NCBI GenBank assembly: GCA_003217965.1
Contig: QHNB01000177.1
Location: 1-9,981, forward strand
DNA from: Verrucomicrobiota bacterium
GTDB taxonomy: Bacteria > Verrucomicrobiota > Verrucomicrobiia > Chthoniobacterales > UBA10450
Direction: 5' to 3'
DNA: 9,981 bases
Part shown: positions 1 to 7,700 of the stretch, piece by piece
Layout of the letters: each line of letters starts with the position of its first letter
Numbering within the stretch: the first letter of the stretch is position 1
Made by a program: the position numbers and the translations under genes
The notes under the pieces: model-generated
What the model was told of the DNA's origin: nothing
The model's input: the letters and a program-made list of their open reading frames with translations, nothing else
Databases searched by the model: none

Positions 1-44
1 ATTTCGCAGGGCGTGCGGGATTCGCGCTTACCCTCTCACGGTAA
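1..44 (+). CDS. possible 3' end of a truncated + strand gene
   Basis: One + strand frame is open from base 3 to a TAA at 42-44 and would give a C-terminus ending FAGRAGFALTLSR. The peptide has a plausible coding composition and lies just before spacer-type repeat DNA begins, which is where a gene should end. The other two + frames are also open over the first 60 or so bases, so the evidence is weak. No product can be named. If real, this gene converges on the minus-strand gene ending at 252. Confidence 0.22.
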   Translation, partial: FAGRAGFALTLSR

Positions 45-131
45 AGCCAACCGCGTTCCGCAATGAAATTGAATCAGGAACCAGGAGAGAGGTTTCCGGT
101 TTCTGATTTCGAGAGTCCGCAAATCCGCACT

Positions 132-160
132 TGTCGTGGCAGCCTGTCTCGGCTGCAATT
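132..160 (+). repeat. hairpin repeat, copy A (diverged stem)
   Basis: TGTCGTGG is followed by a 6-bp stem GCAGCC (139-144), loop TGTCTC (145-150), stem GGCTGC (151-156), and ends in CAATT. The flanks match those of the hairpins at 3295-3326 and 8401-8432 (TGTAGTGG ... CAATT). The stem and loop bases differ, yet pairing is kept. It lies about 92 bases beyond the stop of the minus-strand gene ending at 252, with no T-run in terminator position on either strand. Confidence 0.6.
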
Positions 161-167
161 CCGCCCC

Positions 168-203
168 TTTTTAACGTTGTAACCCCTTTTAACCCTGTGA
201 CCT
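168..203 (+). repeat. degenerate 9-bp tandem repeat, four copies
   Basis: Four consecutive 9-mers are visible: TTTTTAACG (168-176), TTGTAACCC (177-185), CTTTTAACC (186-194) and CTGTGACCT (195-203). The period is exactly nine, so on the minus strand one frame gives a quasi-repetitive peptide (VTG LKG VTT LKR). No function is evident. Confidence 0.5.
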
Positions 204-251
204 TTTCCTCTTCGGCACTCCGCGTTCCGCAATCCGCGCAGCTTCGGCGGC

Positions 252-1019
252 TTACCTCGTTCCTAGGTCGGCGACTTCCCAGATTGGGTGAAGTTCCCAA
301 GCCGTACATCGCCAGGGCCTGGCAAGCCCTTCCGCGTTGACTTTCGCAATTGTGGCGCCGACCTCGGCCCGGCTGCCGTGTGCATCATCCCACATCACGA
401 GGCCGGTTACGCGCACTTTGTGCGGGGCGTGCCCGGTGGGTTGCGGGGTATTGTCCTCGAGCCGGATATAAGCGGCTAAATCATCGAGGCGAATCCCAGT
501 TCGATAGAGAACTCGCTCGGTCCTTGGCGTGATTTCACAAATAACGGCGGTAGGATCGCCAATACGCGGAGCATGATCTAAGGGAGCGTCCAGTAACTCC
601 AGATGCCAGTCGTGGTATTCAGGATCGGCGCAATTTGTCGATTCCGCCGGACCGGAATAGGCCAAAACCAGCCAGCCAGTGAGAGTGATTACTTCTTTCT
701 CGATTTCCAACAACTTTGCCTTCTGTTCAGCATTCAATTCGCTGCGGCCGTGCGGATTTCCTAGCTGCCGGTCGAATTCGCCTACACGTTCGAGAAAGAA
801 TTTCAGATCGTGCGGCGTTGATTCCGTGTTCAACATCGCACTGCGATTCTTACTCAGGTTGCGTTCCGCTTCGGCAGGATGCCTGGCAGAACCTGATGGC
901 TTGCTGAGACAGGCCCATCCGGAAAGATCGAGATCGCGCAGCTCCAAGTCCCACGCGAAGACATTCAGCGCGAAATGCAGCCAGATCGCTCCGCCAGCGA
1001 CCAACGCAGTCCGATACAC
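252..1019 (-). CDS. hypothetical membrane-anchored protein with C-terminal WELHP-type domain
   Basis: This is a 255-residue protein from a GTG start at 1019; no in-frame ATG lies between the upstream stop and this GTG. Residues 4-24 form a hydrophobic helix (signal anchor or uncleaved signal), followed by a Ser/Ala/Arg/Asn-rich linker at about 35-65. The globular part at about 105-250 has DWHLEL (137-142), EITPR (162-166), VRVTGLVMWDDAH (202-214) and a terminal WELHPIWEV (241-249). The combination of D-W-H, E-x-TPR, VTG..D..H and W-E-[IL]-H-P recalls uncharacterised soil-bacterial proteins with an OB-fold-like C-terminal domain. That link is from memory and no function is assigned. An internal ATG at 836-834 (Met62) would give a 194-residue soluble form. 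The upstream 61 codons keep mostly G/C third positions, which favours the long form, but neither start has a clear ribosome binding site. It lies 84 bases downstream of the dehydrogenase on the same strand and might be co-transcribed with it. Confidence 0.72.
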   Translation of the reverse strand: MYRTALVAGGAIWLHFALNVFAWDLELRDLDLSGWACLSKPSGSARHPAEAERNLSKNRSAMLNTESTPHDLKFFLERVGEFDRQLGNPHGRSELNAEQKAKLLEIEKEVITLTGWLVLAYSGPAESTNCADPEYHDWHLELLDAPLDHAPRIGDPTAVICEITPRTERVLYRTGIRLDDLAAYIRLEDNTPQPTGHAPHKVRVTGLVMWDDAHGSRAEVGATIAKVNAEGLARPWRCTAWELHPIWEVADLGTR

Positions 1020-1103
1020 CGCTGTCTTATACCATCAAACTTCAGATGACCCAATCCGCCGACTCGACAGCTCCGGCAGCAAGTCAAAATTCCTTCTTCG
1101 CTC

Positions 1104-2006
1104 TTACTTCCTGCTTGCTGCTTCTTCCTTCGGTTTAATGCGGTGCGTTTGCTTGTTCCGTAAACCGTCGCGCTGATGCTTTAGCTCCAGCACACCTTTT
1201 GGTTCTTTTCTAAGGGACTTTGGAACCATATCGCCGACCGGGCCTTTGGCGATAGTCGTGCCGCCGTCCACCACCCAAAGCGCGCCGGTCACATAACTCG
1301 CTTCATCGGACGCGAGAAAAGCATACACATTCGCCACTTCTTCGGGTGTTCCGCGCCGGGCCAGCGGCGTCGCCTGGATGAGCATCGTTTCCATTTCTTT
1401 ATCCATTGGTCCAGTCTCCTTATGCGTCCAGGCGGTATCGATCGGTCCCGGGCAAACGCAATTCGCACGCACCCCATATCGGGCCTGCTCCACCGCTACC
1501 CCGCGCATGAAGGCGTGCATCCAGCCTTTGGTGCCGCCGTAAACCGTATTTTGGGCAAGCCCGATCATCCCCGATTCCGAACCGGCCGATACGATGTTGC
1601 CCCGGGTTTTTTGCAGATGCGGTAAAGCAAAACGCGTCATCATGAATGCCGAACGAATATTCATGCGGATCGTCCGATCGAAATCCTCCAGCGGATAATC
1701 CTCGGTCATCACGTTATCGAGAAAGACGCCGGCATTATTGATTAGAATATCAATGCGTTTGAAACGGTTGAGTGCCAGTTCGATGCAAGCCCAAGCCGAG
1801 TTTTCATCCGAAACGTCGCCTGCTTTTGGAATCGCATCGCCGCCGTTTTCGCGGATCGATCTCGCCACATCCTCGATCGGATCGTCCGCTAACCCACTAA
1901 CAATTACGCGTGCGCCCTCCATCGCAAATTTATGCGCGATTGCTTCCCCAATTCCAGTCCCCGCGCCTGTGATAATTGCAACTTTAGATTCCAATCTGCC
2001 GGTCAT
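1104..2006 (-). CDS. short-chain dehydrogenase/reductase (SDR), NAD(P)-dependent
   Basis: A 300-residue classical SDR oxidoreductase, presumably cytoplasmic. It has a Rossmann nucleotide-binding motif TGAGTGIG (13-20), D64-V65, NNAG (90-93), N116, catalytic S143, Y156 and K160 (YGGTK), and PGPIDT (186-191). It is thus complete for the Asn-Ser-Tyr-Lys tetrad. The ending VTGALWVVDGGTT (239-251) is the usual SDR terminus. Beyond it there is an unusual tail of about 45 residues rich in Lys and Arg (255-300). The start chosen is the ATG at 2006, preceded at six bases by GAGGAG; an in-frame start 33 bases further up lacks such a site. The substrate cannot be told from sequence. By general pattern it is closest to the 3-oxoacyl-ACP reductase/glucose-dehydrogenase-like group. 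Confidence 0.93.
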   Translation of the reverse strand: MTGRLESKVAIITGAGTGIGEAIAHKFAMEGARVIVSGLADDPIEDVARSIRENGGDAIPKAGDVSDENSAWACIELALNRFKRIDILINNAGVFLDNVMTEDYPLEDFDRTIRMNIRSAFMMTRFALPHLQKTRGNIVSAGSESGMIGLAQNTVYGGTKGWMHAFMRGVAVEQARYGVRANCVCPGPIDTAWTHKETGPMDKEMETMLIQATPLARRGTPEEVANVYAFLASDEASYVTGALWVVDGGTTIAKGPVGDMVPKSLRKEPKGVLELKHQRDGLRNKQTHRIKPKEEAASRK

Positions 2007-2012
2007 AACTCG

Positions 2013-2018
2013 CTCCTC
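2013..2018 (-). promoter_or_regulatory. Shine-Dalgarno site of the SDR gene
   Basis: On the minus strand GAGGAG sits six bases before the ATG at 2006-2004 and decides that start. It is the only strong Shine-Dalgarno sequence seen before any gene in this window. Confidence 0.7.
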
Positions 2019-2053
2019 GTGTTCGTAATCGCTGATCATATTATTCTATCTCC

Positions 2054-2075
2054 CTCCGCCGCCGCTTGGGCGGAG
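2054..2075. other. GC-rich inverted repeat between two minus-strand genes
   Basis: CTCCGCC (2054-2060) and GGCGGAG (2069-2075) can form a perfect 7-bp stem with an 8-base loop. It lies about 140 bases past the end of the membrane-protein gene and about 50 bases before the SDR start, inside a pyrimidine-rich spacer (2007-2213). No T-run follows on the minus strand, so it is not a standard intrinsic terminator. It lacks the TGTxGTGG/CAATT flanks of the other hairpins. It could be a structured leader, an attenuating hairpin or chance. Confidence 0.35.
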
Positions 2076-2213
2076 TCTGATTTCCTCTTCGTTAAATCCT
2101 CCCTCTGCTCTGCCACCTTATGGCTCTTCTAATTCCTAACGCGTCCCGGCCTAAATCTAGACGTTTACGTCCGGCCCTCTGTCCCGAAAGGCGCGCTTTT
2201 TCAGCATCTCGGC

Positions 2214-3185
2214 TTAATCGCGGCGCGGTCGCCAAAAAAGATAAATCGCACCCCCAAGCAATCCGCACATCGCTTGAATTGTGAATCCGAGCGAAGCAGT
2301 CAGCACCGCGATCGGTTCCCGCACACCGGATAAATGACCGAGGAGATGTTGGAACAGCGTTTCCCGCACTCCGACGCCACCGAAGGAGATAGGCACCGCG
2401 GTGAACGTGTTCACCAGCGGCATGATTGAGAGAATATCTAAAAGACCAGGTGTTCGCGCACTCGACTGATGGAGCGATGCGCCCGCGCAGTAGTAGCTCG
2501 TATAATAAGCCAGCTGAGAGATGATCGTAATGGCAAAGGCGATCGAAGTTGGCACGAAGTGCTCGCGGTACGCTTCTAAGGCCTGGCCGAATTTCTCAAT
2601 TGAGTTTCGAAACGGAATCGCTTTGGGCACTTCCCTCACCCGATCAGACCTCGCCAGCGAGAATAACAGGGCGACGCAGAAGAACCCACCGCCTAGGAGA
2701 GCGAGAGCAAGATAGGCCAATTGCGCCGTTTCCGGGACCTGAGTCAACCAATTGAATCGCATCACCAGAACAAGCCCGACCAGGAAAACGATTGTGAGAA
2801 GTCCCAGCAACCGATCCATCACAATCGAAAGAGACCCGGCCACCTTCGCCCCTGGAGCGAGTCTGAATATGTAATAAACGCGCATCACATCGCCGCCGAC
2901 CAGACCAGGAAGAAAAATGTTAAAGAACAGGCCGATAAGTACGATCGCGGCGGTCCGGACCCAACCGAGCGAAATCCGTTGAATCCGCAGCAGCATATGC
3001 CAGCGGACGGTCGCCACGATTTCAACACAGGCGTAGCAAGCGCATCCCAGCGCGATCCAGGTCTTGTCGGCCCGATGGAGGGCGCCGCCAATTTCCGCCC
3101 GCTTCTGTGGATCGTGAAAGACATACAGGATCGCCCCAGTCGTCACCGTCGCCTGTAGGAGAACGAGCAAAATACGTTTTAACAT
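2214..3185 (-). CDS. lysylphosphatidylglycerol-synthase transmembrane (UPF0104) family membrane protein
   Basis: A 323-residue inner-membrane protein with about eight hydrophobic segments (about 5-23, 43-61, 78-96, 125-143, 156-176, 212-232, 250-265, 293-317). The two hallmark motifs of the family are present: LPGLVGGDVMR (92-102) and PISFGGVGVRE (265-275), plus the conserved DR pair at 124-125. The family includes the flippase-like transmembrane half of MprF and many stand-alone proteins near lipid or glycan genes. Their substrates are mostly unknown. The C-terminal soluble aminoacyl-transfer domain of MprF is absent, so this protein should not itself aminoacylate lipids; lipid or glycolipid handling is an inference. 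The start is the ATG at 3185, without a recognisable ribosome binding site. It is divergent from the alcohol dehydrogenase gene. Confidence 0.88.
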   Translation of the reverse strand: MLKRILLVLLQATVTTGAILYVFHDPQKRAEIGGALHRADKTWIALGCACYACVEIVATVRWHMLLRIQRISLGWVRTAAIVLIGLFFNIFLPGLVGGDVMRVYYIFRLAPGAKVAGSLSIVMDRLLGLLTIVFLVGLVLVMRFNWLTQVPETAQLAYLALALLGGGFFCVALLFSLARSDRVREVPKAIPFRNSIEKFGQALEAYREHFVPTSIAFAITIISQLAYYTSYYCAGASLHQSSARTPGLLDILSIMPLVNTFTAVPISFGGVGVRETLFQHLLGHLSGVREPIAVLTASLGFTIQAMCGLLGGAIYLFWRPRRD

Positions 3186-3485
3186 TCGTTTTCGGTTTCA
3201 GATTTCCCAGTTCTCTAGATTCCCGCTCAAACGGAATCAGAAACCCAGGAAGCCAGCAGACAGATTTCTGAGTTCGACATTCTGCAATCCCTTCCTGTAG
3301 TGGCCCCGAAAGCATTCGGGGCAATTCCGAATTCCTCAATCAAATCTTACTAGGAATCCGAGCGAAAATCGGAGATCGAAACGGAGACCTTAAACCGTAA
3401 CGCTAGTTTCCTGGCTTCTTAGCGTTCCCCATTCCGCGTTCCAAATTCCAACTTTCTTCTTTCCGCTTTCAGTTTTCCTTACCCG
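3186..3485. repeat. 300-base divergent intergenic region of TTCC modules with a hairpin
   Basis: This region separates two divergent genes, so it must hold both promoters, yet no convincing -35/-10 pair stands out. It holds TTTTCGGTTTCAGATTTC (3189-3206), a stretch at 3232-3326 similar to 70-160, the hairpin at 3295-3326, a purine-rich patch with two similar units (CGAAAATCGGAGA, CGAAACGGAGA) at about 3364-3387, and a TTCC tract ending just before the dehydrogenase start. In 3421-3480 only 14 of 60 bases on the + strand are purines. Confidence 0.55.
3295..3326 (+). repeat. hairpin repeat, copy B
   Basis: TGTAGTGG leads into a perfect 8-bp stem GCCCCGAA (3303-3310), loop AGCA (3311-3314) and stem TTCGGGGC (3315-3322), followed by AATT. 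All 32 bases are identical to 8401-8432. It lies between two divergent genes, upstream of both, so it cannot be terminating either of them. Confidence 0.8.
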
Positions 3486-4493
3486 GTGCGTGCAATGATT
3501 CTAACCGAGCAAAAACCAGTGAGTGAATCGCCGCTGGTTTTGCAAGAGATTGATGAGCCTAAGCCAGCCGCCGGTGAGGTTCGAATTAAGGTAAACGTCT
3601 GCGCGGTTTGCCGGACCGATATTCATATTGTCGAAGGCGATCTCGACCTGCATCGAAGGCCGCTCGTTCCAGGCCATCAAATCGTCGGGAAAATCGATGA
3701 AGTCGGTTCGGGTATCACGCGGCTTCGCCGCGGACAACGCATCGGAATCGCCTGGCTTCGACACGTGGACGGTTCCTGCCGCTTTTGCCGCCGTGAACAG
3801 GAGAATCTTTGTCCGAGTTCCCGCTATACCGGTTACGACGCCCATGGCGGATACGCCGAGTACGCAATCGTGCCAGAGGACTTCGCTTACGAACTACCCG
3901 ACGATTTCAATGACGAACATGTCGCGCCGCTTCTTTGTGGAGGATTGATCGGTTATCGCGCGCTCGAAAAAGCAGCCGTCCCGGAGAACGGCCGATTACT
4001 CCTGGTCGGGTTCGGCAGCTCGGCGCATATCATTATCCAGGTTGCAGTTCACCGAGACCATAAAGTTTATGTGCTTACCCGGAGTGAGAATCATATTCGC
4101 CGGGCGCGAGAACTCGGCGCGGCCTGGGCCGGTTCAGAATTCCGTGATCTGCCGGAGAAAGTCGATTCGGCGATCCTTTTTGCGCCTTCCGGAAGACTCG
4201 TCCCGCCGACGCTGGAGTCTCTCGATCGCGGAGGAATCTGCTCGATCGCGGGCATTCACTTGAGTGATGTGCCCAGTCTTAACTACGATCGTCATCTTTA
4301 TCAGGAACGCCAATTGCGCAGCGTCACTGCTAACAGTCGCGATGATGCCCGGGCGCTGCTGGCCGAAGCGACAGCGATAAAGCTCCGAACCCAGATCACT
4401 ATCTATGATTTACCGGATGCGAACCGCGCCCTGCAGGATATGAAACAAAGCGCCGTGGACGGCACACCGGTATTGGTAATTTCTGATCTCTGA
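3486..4493 (+). CDS. zinc-dependent alcohol dehydrogenase family protein (medium-chain, TIGR02822-like)
   Basis: A 335-residue medium-chain dehydrogenase/reductase, expected to oxidise or reduce alcohols and aldehydes with NAD(P) in the cytoplasm. Visible catalytic-zinc ligands are C42 (VCRTD), H64 (VPGHQ) and probably C151. The structural-zinc loop has C98, C101 and C109, but the first ligand position (95) is Asp instead of Cys. The Rossmann glycine motif is GFGSSA (175-180). RYTGYDAHGGYAEY (113-126) and the overall length point to the adh_fam_2/TIGR02822 subgroup and not to classical long alcohol dehydrogenases. The start is GTG at 3486, giving MRAM, the usual beginning of this family; the ATG at 3495 would remove three residues. 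There is no ribosome binding site. It stands alone between two long spacers; the physiological substrate is unknown. Confidence 0.92.
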   Translation: MRAMILTEQKPVSESPLVLQEIDEPKPAAGEVRIKVNVCAVCRTDIHIVEGDLDLHRRPLVPGHQIVGKIDEVGSGITRLRRGQRIGIAWLRHVDGSCRFCRREQENLCPSSRYTGYDAHGGYAEYAIVPEDFAYELPDDFNDEHVAPLLCGGLIGYRALEKAAVPENGRLLLVGFGSSAHIIIQVAVHRDHKVYVLTRSENHIRRARELGAAWAGSEFRDLPEKVDSAILFAPSGRLVPPTLESLDRGGICSIAGIHLSDVPSLNYDRHLYQERQLRSVTANSRDDARALLAEATAIKLRTQITIYDLPDANRALQDMKQSAVDGTPVLVISDL

Positions 4494-4759
4494 CTTCTGA
4501 TTCCGAATTCCGCTCCTGCCTTCCTGCTTTCCTGATTAGCCCTTTAGTTTCCGGCTTCGCGTTTCGTTCCGCATGCATTCGCCCAGCTCCGCTGCGCTCT
4601 CCGCTACCCTCCCAGCTAATCGCCTGTCCGGCTCGAACCCGTGCATATTGCTCGACCCACTCGCTCGATTCCGCACTCCGTGTTCCGAATACGCCACTTC
4701 CAAATTCCCCTTACTTTGCGCTTTCCAGAACTACAATTGTCGGCTTTTGTTTGCCTTCC
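4494..4759. repeat. intergenic TTCC-module spacer upstream of the tricorn gene
   Basis: A 266-base spacer between two + strand genes. It holds TTTCCTGATTAGCCCTT (4528-4544), which recurs with one base changed at 8331-8347 and in shorter form at 9795-9807. An ATTCCGCACTCCGTGTTCCG tract (4670-4689) is close to 8267-8288 and 212-230. In 4501-4560 only 15 of 60 + strand bases are purines. No clear terminator for the dehydrogenase is seen. Confidence 0.5.
4732..4737 (+). promoter_or_regulatory. candidate -10 element of the tricorn gene
   Basis: TACAAT differs from TATAAT at one position and lies 22 bases before the ATG at 4760, implying a very short leader with no room for a standard ribosome binding site. 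No good -35 box is found at the usual distance, so this is a weak call. Confidence 0.18.
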
Positions 4760-7700
4760 ATGCAAATTTTCTTCCGGCTGTTCGCGCTTGTCGTCCTTCT
4801 TACTCCGGGCCTGGTGCCCCTCGCCTCCGCTCAGAAATTGCCCGATACCACGCGTCTCCTCCGTTTCCCGACCACGAACGGACAACAGATCGTTTTTTGC
4901 TATGCGGGTGAGCTCTACACCGTCGGCAAGGAGGGCGGTGTCGCACGGCGGCTCTCCAGCGGCCCCGGTTATACCTCCTTTCCCCATTTTTCCACCGACG
5001 GCGCGAAGCTCGCGTTCACCTCGCAATACGATGGCAACACCGAGGTTTACGTCATGCCGGGAGAGGGCGGCACTCCAAAGCGGCTCACCACCTCTGCCAC
5101 GTTGGGGCGAGACGACATCTCCGACCGGATGGGACCTAACAATCTCGTCATGACCTGGGAAAATACCAAGCCGCTGATCGTGTTTCGCTCTCGTATGAAA
5201 TCGTTCAACGATTTTATCGGTCAGCTCTTCACCGTTGGCCTGGACGCCGAGTTGCCGCAGCAACTTCCCGTCCCGCGCGGAGGTTTCGTCTCCTTCTCGC
5301 CTGATGATTCAAAGATGGCATTCAATCGCGTCTTCCGAGAATTCCGCACTTGGAAGCATTACCGCGGCGGAATGGCCGACGATATTTGGATTTACGATTT
5401 CAAGACCGGCGCCACGGAGAATCTCACTAACAATCCAGCCCAGGATATCTGCCCGATGTGGGGACCGGATAATCGCGTCTACTTTATTTCCGACCGTGAC
5501 GGCCGGATGAATCTTTTCTCAATCGACCTCGCCAGCAAGGAAACGAAACAGCTCACCAACTTCAAAGATTTCGACATTAAATTCCCCTCGATTGGAAAAG
5601 GCTCGATCGTTTTTGAACAAGCTGGCTATATCTGGCGCTACGATCTTGGCACCGGCCAGGCTGCGCCGGTTCCTATTCAAGTAAGGGAGGACTTCGCCTC
5701 CGGCCGTTCCGCTTTCGTCGATGCTTCCAAGCATACTCAAAGCGTTAACCTCGCGCCCGATGGCGAGCGCGCCATCGTAGTGGCCCGCGGTGATCTATTT
5801 TCAGTTCCGGCGCAAGAGGGTTCGGCCCGGAACTTAAGCAAGACTTCCAATGCCCATGAACGTGATGCTGTCTGGTCCCCGGATGGCAAGTGGATAGCTT
5901 ATAACTCAGACGCGACGGGCGAGAACGAACTCTATGTTCGTTCCCAGGATGGGAAAGGTCAGCCGCAGCAGATCACGAGCGGCGCTGACACCTACTATTA
6001 TCGACCGGTTTGGTCGCCCGATAGCAAGAAGCTACTCTGGAGTGATCGCTTGCAACGACTTCGCTACGTCGACGTCGCCAGCAAAACCGTGACACAGGTC
6101 GATCAAGATAAGGACGGCGAAATCCAATCCTACGATTGGTCGCCGGATAGTCAGTGGATAGCATGGGCGCGACCTGAGCCGAATGATCTTCCCAGAGTTT
6201 ATCTATTCTCCACCGCCGACAAGAAACCGGTGGCGGTGACGGATGAATGGTATGCCTCCAGCAATGTCAGGTTCAGCGATGACGGAAAGTATCTGCTTTT
6301 TAGCTCAGCACGCGATTTCAAGCCAATCTTTGGTGATGAGGAATTTGCCAACATCTATCGCGACATGCAGCGAATCTATCTCATTACCTTGGCCAAAGAG
6401 ACCGAGTCGCCTTTAGCTCCGCGAAGTGATGAGGTCGGCAACGCCGAAAAAAAGCGCGCCAAACAAAAAGAGAAAGAAGCAGAAGAAAAGAAGCCCGAAG
6501 AAAAGAAACCAAGTCCTCCAAACCAGAAAAGCGATAAAGAGGTAAAACCGAAGAAACCTGTCGTAGTCAAGGTGGACCTCGATGGCCTCCATGAGCGGAT
6601 TGCAGCCGTGGAAACGACTCCAGGTGATTACCGCGACCTTCGTCTGATTGGCGATCGGATCTTTTATCTCCGCCGCACCGTAGGTGATGAGACTGGCGAG
6701 GAGGAGGAGGACCCATTCCAAAATCCCGGGGACAGGAAATCACATCTTTGCGCCTACAGCCTGGAAGACCGGAAAGAAAACGTGCTCGGCGACGTGAACG
6801 GCTATCAAATCAGCGCTGATGGCAAGAAGATGCTGGTCAAAATTAAGAAAGATTACGCCATCATCGATTTGCCGAAGGACAAACTGGAGACCAAAGACGA
6901 GAAGACTGGCAAGGATTACAAACTCAAGCTCGAAGGCCTTGACATGCAGCTCGATCGCCACGCCGAGTGGAACCAAATCTACTTCGAGGCTTGGCGGCAG
7001 ATGCGGGACTTTTTCTTTTCCCCAACCATGAACGGGATCGATTGGAAAGCCATGCGCGATAAGTACGCGGCCCTTGTTCCGTTCGTAAATCATCGCAATG
7101 ATCTCACCTATCTGCTCGGCGAATTGATCGGTGAATTGAACAACGGTCATACCTATGTCGGAGGTGGCGAACGGCCCGATACCCCGCGCATTAAGCTCGG
7201 GTTACTTGGTGCTGAACTTTCCCGCGATCCGACCACGCATGCTTACCGGATCGATCGAATCCTGCCCGGTGAAAATTGGGACAAACACACCCGCTCCCCT
7301 CTCACTGCCATCGGGCTCAACATCAAGCCCGGCGATTACATCCTCGCCATTAACGGCACACCCGCTTCCGCCTTGCCCAATCTCTACGATGCACTTATCG
7401 GCACGGCCGACAAACAAGTGCTGCTTACCGTGAACTCCAAGCCCACTCCTGATGGTGCACGCGATGTCACCGTCGTCCCGACCGCTGACGAGGGACCGCT
7501 CTATTATCTTGATTGGGTGCAAAAGAATATCGATTACGTCGGCAAGAAAACCGGCGGCGAGGTCGGCTACCTCCACATTCCCGATATGGGCCGGCCTGGC
7601 TTGAATGAATTCACCAAGCTTTACTTCCCGCAAATCCGCAGGAAAGCGCTTATTGTCGACGTTCGCGGTAATGGCGGCGGCTTTGTCTCGCCCCTCGTCA

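Larger units (their letters stand above)
45..251. repeat. intergenic spacer of TTCCG-type modules, a hairpin and a 9-bp tandem repeat
   Basis: This non-coding spacer is made of degenerate pyrimidine-rich modules: CGCGTTCCGCAATG near 51, GTTTCCGGTTTCTGATTTC at 92-110, TCCGCAAATCCGCAC at 116-130, and CACTCCGCGTTCCGCAATCC at 216-235. It also contains a hairpin (132-160) and a short tandem repeat (168-203). Part of it (about 70-160) aligns by eye with 3232-3326: both have GAATCAG, then CCAGGA, TTTCTGA, TTCGA, GCAA, and then the TGTxGTGG hairpin. Reading frames through this stretch look like repeat translation, not protein. Confidence 0.6.

Noticed and set aside
28..309. 93-residue minus-strand frame
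   Set aside because: It runs through spacer modules, the hairpin and the 9-bp tandem repeat and overlaps the end of the 252-1019 gene; its peptide is repeat translation.
679..1176. 165-residue + strand frame
   Set aside because: Antisense to the better-supported 252-1019 gene and the end of the SDR; Ser/Arg-rich composition typical of a shadow frame.
1104..2039. Longer SDR start 11 codons upstream
   Set aside because: The downstream ATG at 2006 has GAGGAG at ideal spacing and gives the usual SDR N-terminus; the extra residues are charged and atypical.
2159..2176. Short inverted repeat GACGT/ACGTC near 2160-2171
   Set aside because: A 5-bp stem with a 2-base loop is sterically poor and expected by chance at this GC content.
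4616..5263. 215-residue minus-strand frame
   Set aside because: Antisense to the N-terminal part of the tricorn gene and its spacer; no recognisable domain.
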